The notes under the pieces: generated by a model | Told to the model about the DNA's origin: nothing | The model's database searches: none | What the model saw: only the letters and a program-made list of their open reading frames with translations | Shown: piece by piece, positions 56,081 to 64,000 of the stretch | Position numbering within the stretch: position 1 is the first letter of the stretch | How the letters are laid out: each line of letters begins with the position of its first letter | From: Rhododendron vialii | Taxonomy: Eukaryota > Streptophyta > Magnoliopsida > Ericales > Ericaceae | Length of the DNA stretch: 64,000 bases | NCBI RefSeq assembly: GCF_030253575.1 | Contig: NC_080564.1 | Span: forward strand, 4,694,501 to 4,758,500 | Direction of reading: 5' to 3' | Translations under genes and position numbers: made by a program

Positions 56081-59000
56081 ATGGGAGAATCAGCTTGTCT
56101 CGTGCAACCATTCTCCTATGGTTCTGGCATAGCCAGTGGCGCTAAACAGGTCAGTTTCTCTGCTTTTCTAAATGTTTTACCATCTGGTCTTCTGTTTTAG
56201 TCATGAACTTCGTTAACCATAACCGAATTAGTTCCAAATTATCCAACGCCAAGAAAATTACAAGATACTGAAAAAATAACGAGCACAACCGGAAACATCT
56301 GGCTTCAGCTAATTCAGTCAAATGGTTAATGGCTTTTGTAACACCTGGTTTAAGTTCTCAAACTAATTAAGTCTTTTGGTTTAATCAGGCATCTGAAAAA
56401 GAAAAAAGGGGAGAGGCATAATTCTTAAATATTAGTATTGAAAGAATTATGTTTCCACAAGATTTAACCAGTGAATCAACTAAAACAGAATTGGGTTTAG
56501 AAGTTCCAGGGCAATCTCCATCCCTTCCTCTATTTTATCAGATTTCAGTGAAGTTTTGGACTAATTTTGAACACCCAAAATCATCAAATCTTTTTTCCAT
56601 CAAACCTTTTCCAGAAATAATTTCAACCAGACCTAAGAAGCTCTTTTCAACATTTTTATGAAAGAAAACCATCTTCAAACTCGCCAACCCGAGAAAATGC
56701 AAGGACATCAGAAATTAATAGAACTATTTGACTAGGGTTTGCTTCTCTCTTGATTTGGAAAAACGATGACGAAAGCAGTGGATCTCAGTTTTATCATTTC
56801 CACGTACGTATCGGATGATTAGAGATTAAGGATTGGAGATGTCTTAAGGTTATACTCTGGCAAGTGTTAGAACAGAAAATTTCTTTTCAGGGAAATCCCA
56901 TGCATGCTCTTGGGGACTCGGTATCTTTTGGGAGGTTCATGTCAGAGTCCTTATCATGGGAAAAGTGGTCTACTTTCTCTCACAAAAGCTACGTGGAGGA
57001 GGCCGAGAGGTACGCTCAACCGGGATCAGTGGCACAAAAGAAAGCTTTCTTTGAAGCTCATTACAAGAGCATTGCCGCTAAGAAGGCTGCAGCCTTGCTT
57101 GAGCAAGCAAATGCAGCCAATAACCACGCGCAACCAGAATTTGAACAACAATCTATTGATAATTCGATGAAGCACTCCAATGTTGTCCATGGAAATGATG
57201 ATAATTCAAATGCGGAGCTACAGAAAGCGGAGAATGGCAAGGTGAAACCAGAATTTTTGTCTTCGAATTCAGCTGCTCACCAAAGAGCACCAAGAGTTCC
57301 AGCTTCACCTGCCAAACCAGCAGCTCCTATTCACCCCGGGAGGGAAAATAATGCCACTCCACTGACCCGGAATACTGCAACACACTCCACGGATAAACTG
57401 AAATTGACTCCAAAGTCTACTCCTGCCAAAGAACAGGATGGGTCAACTACTCCAGCTGCCCGGAGGATGGACAGTTCAAGAGTTGCTTCTAGTCCAAATA
57501 ACAAATCTAAAAATAGCAAAACTCCTCTAAGTACTCCAATGAAGGTACTCCTTTGTGCTGCTGCCACTTTCTTACTCACCATTTATTACTCTTAGGGCAC
57601 AAGCTATTAAGAAGCTATTCTTAGGGCATAAGCTATTAAGAAGCTATATAACATTTACAACCACGAATTTCTTATAATGCATGCTAGGATTTGTTTCATT
57701 CTCGATTTGCAGGCATCTGCAAATGGGGTATTAGTGAATCCTTCGGCAATCCCTAGTTCAGAAAGTAAAAGGTACTTGGTCTTCTTATATAGTTATATTT
57801 ATTGTATGGTGTATGTCATTACATGATTGAGCTACGATTAGTGTTTGACTTTGTCTAATCTGAAACTTATAGGCCTAGAACACAACTTGACATCTCAACT
57901 CCTGGAAGCAAAACAAGAGCCCCAAAATGGCACATCCTATCTGCCGTGTAAGTACTAAGTAGTTTTGTGACCTAGTATACTAAAAGTAGTCCAATCTGCA
58001 TGATAAGAAGAATTCTCATGGTTTTGATATTATGCAATGGATAAAAAATTCCATACCTGATGATAAGATATGAAAAAGAAGATACTGTGTTACTGTTAAA
58101 CTTGAACGTGCCACGAGTCTTTCAGAGCAGTATTTGTTCCATTCAATTAGAAGAGGCTCTAATTCTCCTGAAAAAATGGCATTTGTATTACAGTTGTTCA
58201 AAGTCCTTCAGTGCCTGCAGAAACAAATTACAGTCACCAATTTTATCCAGTCCTTTCAGCTTGCGGACGGAGGAAAGAGCGGCAAGAAGAAAACAGGCGA
58301 GCCTTGCCTCAGTTATTTTCACTCAAATCTTTCTTGAGCTGCATTTATTAATGAATGATTGCTAAGGTTTCTGTCCTTTTTTCCCATGTTAAAATTGTCA
58401 GAAGCTCGAAGAAAAATTCAATGCCAATGAGGGACAAAAAGTGCAGCTGCAGACAAGATTAAAGGTCAGGCGTTCTTTTTCAAGCTTTCCATAGACACAG
58501 TTACAGAACAATCTTGTTTGCCACTTATAGAAGTTCTAAAACCCCCACCCCCCGCTGAAGGACTTTCTTTTGGGGTCACTTCTAAAAAATTTAGCAACAA
58601 AATCCTGTTTGATTCAGTCAACCGAAACTATAACAAGATTCAGAGATACACTGTGTTGACTAGCTTTTCAATTGTGCAGGAGAAAGCAGAAACAGAACTA
58701 AGAAAATTACGCCAAAGCCTCTGCTTCAGAGCCCAGCCGCTACCTGATTTCTATAATGAAAGAGAAGCAGCAAAAGATCAGATAAAGAACGTCAAGGTAT
58801 CTCTTTCTTCCAATCATTACTGCTGCAAATACTTCATATTCAATATTAGCAGCAATCACCATATTACCTGCATCGCAGCATGTTCACCTAGAAATGAAAC
58901 ATAGAAAGTTCATCAACCCATACCATGTTATTTTCATCCAAAATCAGTCTTTCTACGAAGGCTGCATGTGAATCACGGATTTGGGTAAGGAAAAGGAAAT

Positions 59001-59310
59001 AGAAAATTGAAGGATCTAGTGGCTCACAACACATAGATCCCTAAACTTTTCCATTTTCATCTTTTCCTTGATCCAAAAGCAGCCTAAGCTAAGATTAATT
59101 ATAGCATGACCACTTTTTCCCTTGTATATCTTGCAGATTCCATTGCCACATCCTAACTCACCCAAGATAGGAAGAGGAAAGCCAAGTTCCAGCCCATCGC
59201 GAGGTATAACCTCCCCACCGCCAGAGACAGCTTCATCTAAGAAAAGCTGCTCCAAGAATTTCCTGAAAAAAGAAAAGTCAGATCACAAATCCGTACTCTT
59301 GGCTCCCTGA
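56081..59310 (+). CDS. WDL7: WVD2-like 7 protein, TPX2 domain, microtubule-associated
   Basis: Eight exons: 56081-56149, 56891-57544, 57713-57771, 57873-57947, 58194-58296, 58402-58464, 58680-58796, 59137-59310, all in phase, giving 437 residues. WVD2/WDL proteins bind and bundle microtubules. The N-terminal family block is MGESACLVQPFSYGSGIASG then GNPMHALGDSVSFGRFMSES and HKSYVEEAERYAQPGSVAQK. The middle is Ser/Pro/Lys-rich and disordered. The TPX2 domain (about 305-375) includes FSLRTEERAARRKQ, KLEEKFNANEGQKVQLQTRL and FRAQPLPDFYNERE. The C-terminal tail is basic and Ser/Pro-rich. The exon 5 donor is odd: the best-fitting join uses GC (AAACAG then GCGAGC). A GT donor 12 nt later (GTTATT, preceded by CCTCA) also keeps phase and adds four residues. 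Confidence 0.9.
57596..57657. repeat. two-copy tandem duplication, ~31-bp unit, in WVD2-like 7 intron 2
   Basis: GGGCACAAGCTATTAAGAAG is followed at once by GGGCATAAGCTATTAAGAAG with the intervening CTATTCTTA. It is intronic. Confidence 0.85.
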
Positions 59311-60475
59311 AATGAATACCCATGAGAAAGCATCTCCAAAATAAACGATATTGATTGGCAAAAACGACGACGACTCATGTATGTTTATTGGGAGCTGCAA
59401 TACTTCTGAACATTTTTTTCTGTACAGAAAACTGACAGCTAGTTTGATAAGGATGAACTCCAAATTTGGATCACCAGAGAGATGGCTAACCTCAAGTTAG
59501 CTGCATTCTGTGGAAATATTCTAAATTTTCGTTCGTGTGTACCCTTTTCCTTTAACTTTTTTGTGTACTGCTTTTATCTGCTGATGGGGTACTTATCTGC
59601 AAGAAGATGGCATCCATGACTATACCCGAATAAGGAGTAAAATTTAAGCATAAAATTATCTCTTGAGAATTCACTGTCCTGAGAATTCACAGGGCTTGTA
59701 AGCATAAAATTTAAGATGATTTTTGTACTTACATTATAATATTCTCTCTTCTTCGAATATTTATCTTTGTGTTCCGTATTGCTAAATGTGACAGCAATAA
59801 AACTGGAATGATGAAATTAACTTAATAAACATCCTGATGCCATTCAAAAAGTTCAAAGGTTGCTTTTACAGGAAATGGTACGGGATTGCTCTACATCACA
59901 ACCGATTGAAGGAATGGTTACTTTGATATAATCACAATTCACAGGATTGTGCAGTATTTTAGACTGGAAACTTACCTAGAAAGCCACATACATAGTATTC
60001 ATTCATTTCCACATTCATCGAAGAGCCGCTGAACTAGATTATAGCTGCTTATTAAACTTCCATAGTGCGATGGCATGAAAACCACACTAATTAGGCAGAA
60101 ACAATGTCCAAAATGCATCCTTCAAACCATAGACTAATGTCAGTTGATCTTGCTAATGTACAGCCATATCCATGTTCATGACCAGAAAATCAAAAATAGA
60201 TGAAAGAACAGAAAGATGGGGAAAATCGAAACATGCATTTTCACGCTCCATGATACATTTGAAAACAGGGTAACCAGGGACATCCGTAGTGTACAAGATC
60301 ACTCAATGAACTGCTCCATTTTCTCAACAGAGTCTCCCATAACATGGTGAAGTTCTTCGCAAATTCAAAAGCTATTGTATAATTGGATTATGTTTTACGA
60401 TGTATCCACCAACCTTAGACAATCTGATGTCTCCTTGCAAGCTGACTTGCAGACACCAATACCATCTAGACATAT
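59311..60475. other. intergenic region between convergent WVD2-like 7 and FAR1-related genes
   Basis: Both 3' UTRs must lie here. No open frame with family resemblance and no transposon ends were seen. A short local repeat (GAGAATTCAC at about 59663 and 59681, AAGCATAAAATT at 59647 and 59700) is the only structure noted. Confidence 0.5.
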
Positions 60476-62941
60476 TCAAGCCCTTGCATCTTTTGTCCAC
60501 CTCTTCAAGATGTATCGTGTAGGAACAACTTTTATGTTCCTATAATCAAGCACCTTTAGTGCATGGCTACACAACACCCCAACAAACTGGAACTTCATAC
60601 AGTTGCACACAACCGAATCTTCAGATGAGTTGAATATGATGGTGTGCTCTAGTACTTGCCCATATACGCTAACTTTGTACTCAACTAATGACTTGATTTC
60701 AGTGCATTGGTTAACAACAGCATTGAGACAATTTTCATATTCTTGCTGAAACGATTCGAAAATCGTTGGTGTGTAAAGATCCCTTGCATGCTTCAATAGA
60801 ATCACATCCCCCATTAGCCTTGGCATTCGCTGACTCATATCATAATTAGCTTCTATCTCTTTGTAGCGCCAATCACTCACCACCCTTCCAAAGTGCTTGA
60901 AAAATGTACGAACATCTAAGTCAGACTTTAGGTACTTTCTCAAGCTAGTAGTACTGAAACATTCAGAGAGTTGAGCACTTTTTATGTCAGCACAAAAAAT
61001 GTGTCTTCCATATGGTAAAGCCCATTTCTCTCTTTCTTTGAATATGTCATTCAACCACTCATTTTCCCAAAGACCATACATGTCCAGCATAGCCTTCCAT
61101 GCATCAACGAAATCCTGCTCCTCGTCATGATTAAAAATGCAACTGCTTAAATCATTGGCAAAAGAATCCAAGCCTACAATAACATCACTAAGGTGTTTGA
61201 GTGTATTTTGGTACACATGCCATGCACATAATCGATGGTGTGCTTCTGGATATGCCGAAGAGATTGCTTCAGCCATTGTTGCATCTTCGTCTGTGAGGAT
61301 TGTCTTTGGCTTCTTTCCAGACACAGCCTCCAGAAATTTTTGAAATAGCCATTGAAAAGATTGAACAGTTTCATCATATAAAAGTGCCGCACCAAAGGCC
61401 ACCATCTGCTTATGATGATTCACTCCAATAATTGGTGCAAAAGGTCGGCAATCTTTGCCTAGTTTGTAAGTCATATCAAAGCAAACCACGTCACCAAAAT
61501 CCCCGAAATCCTCCACCATCTTTGGATCAGCCCAAAAAACATTTGTCATTTCACCTTCAACATCGAGTTGTACAGCATAAAAGAAAGAAGGGTCTTTTAA
61601 TTGCTTGTTTTCAAAATATTGAAGAATACTTTCTGACTCTCCCTGCCTCATCTCTCTCATGCGCTTTGCCGGTAGATTACTTTTATAATCAACAGGCTGA
61701 TAAACCAATGTCTCCCCTGCAGCAACTGGTTTGATTATTAAGTCAGAAGCTGCATTTGTCTGAATTCCAGAATCATCTACCGCAGTGGCTTCTGCAGCAC
61801 TCTTCTGAGACCTTAACATGCGGACCCTACAAAAGGGAACAAGCTCATGATTGTGTTCTTCTTCAAACCGCGTGATGCGATATTTACCATCAGGGTGACG
61901 TGCAATGACCAAGTGTGCCAAACAACCAATTCTTGTTTCCTTTCTAGGTCTCTTTACATTTGAATCCTTTCTGTCCTTTTGCCTGAACCCTTCTCTAAAA
62001 CAAGTGAACCTTCTAGACGCCACCGCACCATCCACCTTACTTTTATTCACATAGTCCTTCCGAACACTAAAACCCACACGTCCGGCGTACGCATTGTAGA
62101 ACTCATATGCTTGATCTTCTGAATCAAATCCCATTCCAAGTTTTGGTACCCCTTTTGTCTCTGAGTCAGCTAATTCAGATTCAACAGCTTCTGCAAAAGT
62201 TGTTCTCCTCACTGACGGTAACAGATGGGCAGTAAATGGGGTTGCAAACTCATGATTATGTTTGTTCTCAAAATGTAGAACTCGATACTTGCCATTTGGT
62301 TGACGGGCAATAGTCATATATGCCAAGCAACCGGTTCTTGTATCCTTTCGGGGCTTCTTAACATCTGCATTACCCTTGGTTCGCCGATAACCTTCTTTAT
62401 AACAAGTGTATCTTCTCGATAAGACATAACCGTTAGCCCTACTTTTATTTATGAAATCTTTCCTAATGCTGAAACCTCCCAGTGCAGCATATGTATTGTA
62501 GCACCTGTATGCATGATCTTCTGATTCAAACTCCACGCCAAGTTCTGGTACGACATATTCATCAGCTTCAACTGTTTCACAAAAGTTTGTAGACTCTGCT
62601 ATGTCTACCAATGGATCATTAGGGCTCTGATATTCCAGCTTACTATCCATATCCATATCCATCCCCTGGTTGTCCATCCCATTTTTGTCAACAGAACTTT
62701 CTGAGCTCTTATACACTTGTTCTCCATCAAAATCTTCCCCATTGTTGGCAATAACGGAAGCTTTTTTGCTTTGGCACATTTTCTCACCAACAATGTCAAC
62801 CCCACTCTTTATAGAGGTTGAAACTTCCAAGCTTTGACACTCCAGCTCCACATCAACGTCTAGCCCAGTTGATGTTGGGGATATGTCTTCCACTTCCTCT
62901 TCAATTTGATGAATTGGTACATCAGTCTCACTACCAGCCAT
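60476..62941 (-). CDS. FAR1-RELATED SEQUENCE protein with two FAR1 domains (FRS5-like)
   Basis: This uninterrupted frame of 821 residues belongs to the FHY3/FAR1 family, transcription factors domesticated from MULE transposases. Residues 1-130 are acidic and low-complexity. Two FAR1 zinc-finger domains follow in tandem, at about 133-231 (ESEDHAYRCYNTYA to KHNHE) and 268-366 (DSEDQAYEFYNAYA to EEHNHE), each with the C...C...H-N-H pattern. The MULE transposase-like core is about 465-700, with FDMTYKLGKDCRPFAPIIGV and KTILTDEDATMAEAI, so the first two acidic positions (near D489 and D551) are present. The SWIM zinc finger is at 777-797 (CNC then CSH). The protein stops right after RWTKDARA, whereas many family members continue for up to a hundred or so residues. 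A leader intron is suggested by TTCTTAG near 62983. Confidence 0.93.
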   Translation of the reverse strand: MAGSETDVPIHQIEEEVEDISPTSTGLDVDVELECQSLEVSTSIKSGVDIVGEKMCQSKKASVIANNGEDFDGEQVYKSSESSVDKNGMDNQGMDMDMDSKLEYQSPNDPLVDIAESTNFCETVEADEYVVPELGVEFESEDHAYRCYNTYAALGGFSIRKDFINKSRANGYVLSRRYTCYKEGYRRTKGNADVKKPRKDTRTGCLAYMTIARQPNGKYRVLHFENKHNHEFATPFTAHLLPSVRRTTFAEAVESELADSETKGVPKLGMGFDSEDQAYEFYNAYAGRVGFSVRKDYVNKSKVDGAVASRRFTCFREGFRQKDRKDSNVKRPRKETRIGCLAHLVIARHPDGKYRITRFEEEHNHELVPFCRVRMLRSQKSAAEATAVDDSGIQTNAASDLIIKPVAAGETLVYQPVDYKSNLPAKRMREMRQGESESILQYFENKQLKDPSFFYAVQLDVEGEMTNVFWADPKMVEDFGDFGDVVCFDMTYKLGKDCRPFAPIIGVNHHKQMVAFGAALLYDETVQSFQWLFQKFLEAVSGKKPKTILTDEDATMAEAISSAYPEAHHRLCAWHVYQNTLKHLSDVIVGLDSFANDLSSCIFNHDEEQDFVDAWKAMLDMYGLWENEWLNDIFKEREKWALPYGRHIFCADIKSAQLSECFSTTSLRKYLKSDLDVRTFFKHFGRVVSDWRYKEIEANYDMSQRMPRLMGDVILLKHARDLYTPTIFESFQQEYENCLNAVVNQCTEIKSLVEYKVSVYGQVLEHTIIFNSSEDSVVCNCMKFQFVGVLCSHALKVLDYRNIKVVPTRYILKRWTKDARA

Positions 62942-62997
62942 GGACCTTCGTTATGAGGGAGAAAATGAGTGAAAAGCAACTAAGAACATACAGTGCT

Positions 62998-63620
62998 TGA
63001 TGCGTATCGCACCACACACAACTATCATAATACTCCACATCGAATCTTGAATGTCACGCATAAGACAGCTTAGAAATTTACAGACACACTATACAAAACT
63101 GTTTCGTACTTGAGTATAAGTCTGTCAAATCTTAAAGCTAAGCATATACAAAAGTTTTCCTCCTGCTAATATGCAATTGTACATTCATGTGTATAAAAGA
63201 CAGAAATTACAAGTTTATTTTGGCGCAAGCATATGACTCTCGTATGTGTTGGGCTTGAACCTCAACAAGTAGATCAACGGTCAAATCTTTCACTTATCAC
63301 TCCCCCCTGATGCATATCAATGATACAAAACGTCATAATACTCCATATCGCTCTTGAATAAATGTCACGCAGAAGACAGCTCAGAAATTTATAGACGTAG
63401 GTCACGTAGCATATACACGTTTTTCATAATTGGGTATTAAACTGTCAAATCATAAAGCTAAGCATGTACAAGAGATTTCATCCTATTAAAATGTAATCGT
63501 AATTATAGATATCAGTATATAAGAATTCATTTTGGCCAAAGCTTATGACGCTCGTATGTAATGGGGTCGAACCTCAACAGGTAGATCAATGATCAAAAAT
63601 CTTTCGTTTATCACTCCCCC
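62998..63620. repeat. two-copy tandem duplication, 310-bp unit, upstream of the FAR1-related gene
   Basis: Copies at about 62998-63307 and 63308-63620 both begin TGATGC(G/A)TATC. Both contain CATAATACTCCA, AATGTCACGCA, GACAGCT and AGAAATTTA, and CTGTCAAATC, and both end TTATCACTCCCCC. They are clearly diverged (roughly three quarters identical by eye), so the event is older than the other duplications here. The first copy starts only about 57 bp from the start codon and would lie in the leader or promoter. Confidence 0.85.
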
Positions 63621-64000
63621 TTGGGCTACCGTAGGGCTTACACGACCCGGTAATTATCTGGTACATGTGAGATGGAAAGGTGACATGTAACATGTTAGAA
63701 TTCTTGACCCAAGTTTTCCTAGACCAATTTAGCGACAGTGCATACTCCAGCCTATTTGGACCGAGTTAGGCTACTTAGGCCTCATTCATTTAGCATTTTT
63801 TGTTTGTTCACTCAGCAGGAAACTTGTAGGACCCACATCTTGAACTTTCCCACCAAGATTAGTTTAGTTTTTTCCCGAATCGGACCTGAAAAAAACACAA
63901 GATTCCCCAGTAATCTTTAACTAGTTCCCTACACAACCAATCTATTCTACACTTTCCTAAAAAATCGATTCTACTCCACTTCACCAAATTTTTCTCGGGG
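63621..64000. other. window end, no gene seen
   Basis: AT-rich sequence upstream of the FAR1-related gene; only short open frames without resemblance to known proteins. Confidence 0.5.

Overview
The window is nuclear DNA of a eudicot plant. The evidence is AT-rich intergenic DNA, intron-rich genes with GT-AG boundaries, plant-only families (GT-1 trihelix factor, SKIP14, WVD2-like, FAR1-related, arabinogalactan peptide), (GA/CT)n-rich 5' leaders, and many small DNA transposons and tRNA-derived SINEs. I do not name a species. I reassembled ten protein genes exon by exon. No tRNA, rRNA, CRISPR or operon-like structure was found.

Layout: 1-3640 has no gene I can see. 3650-7281 holds a type-I prohibitin (PHB3/PHB4 type, + strand) whose promoter/leader is split by a 2.15 kb inverted-repeat transposon (4205-6356). 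Trihelix factor GT-1 (14497-11317, -) is convergent with it. Next come a 512 bp foldback element (15759-16270), SKIP14 (19114-17366, -) with a 5'-leader intron, and the UBX protein PUX1 (28816-24344, -). PUX1 is divergent from augmin subunit AUG6 (30442-38874, +, 13 exons). A repeat-rich interval (39.4-42.5 kb) carries an RNase H domain fragment and two-copy repeats. Then follow a PP2A B' (B56) subunit (43379-46460, +), an arabinogalactan peptide (49338-49093, -), a GBBH-like/DUF971 protein with a mitochondrial-looking N-terminus (51964-54727, +), a TPX2-domain WVD2-like 7 protein (56081-59310, +), and a FAR1-related protein with two FAR1 domains (62941-60476, -). A 310 bp two-copy tandem duplication lies upstream of the last gene.

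These are independent housekeeping and regulatory genes, not one pathway. Two are microtubule factors (AUG6, WVD2-like 7), two act in proteostasis or ubiquitin pathways (SKIP14, PUX1), and two are probably mitochondrial (prohibitin, DUF971). From memory of Arabidopsis locus numbers, the order interleaves two conserved blocks: GT-1/GT-4 - SKIP14 - B'eta/theta, and PHB3/4 - PUX1 - AUG6.

I see no undescribed multi-gene system. The points most worth a second look are the transposon that separates the prohibitin telo-box and TGGGCC-type motifs from the coding region, an unannotated in-frame 93-nt cassette exon in the DUF971 gene, a likely GC-AG intron in the WVD2-like gene, recurrent two-copy tandem duplications, and the interleaved microsynteny.
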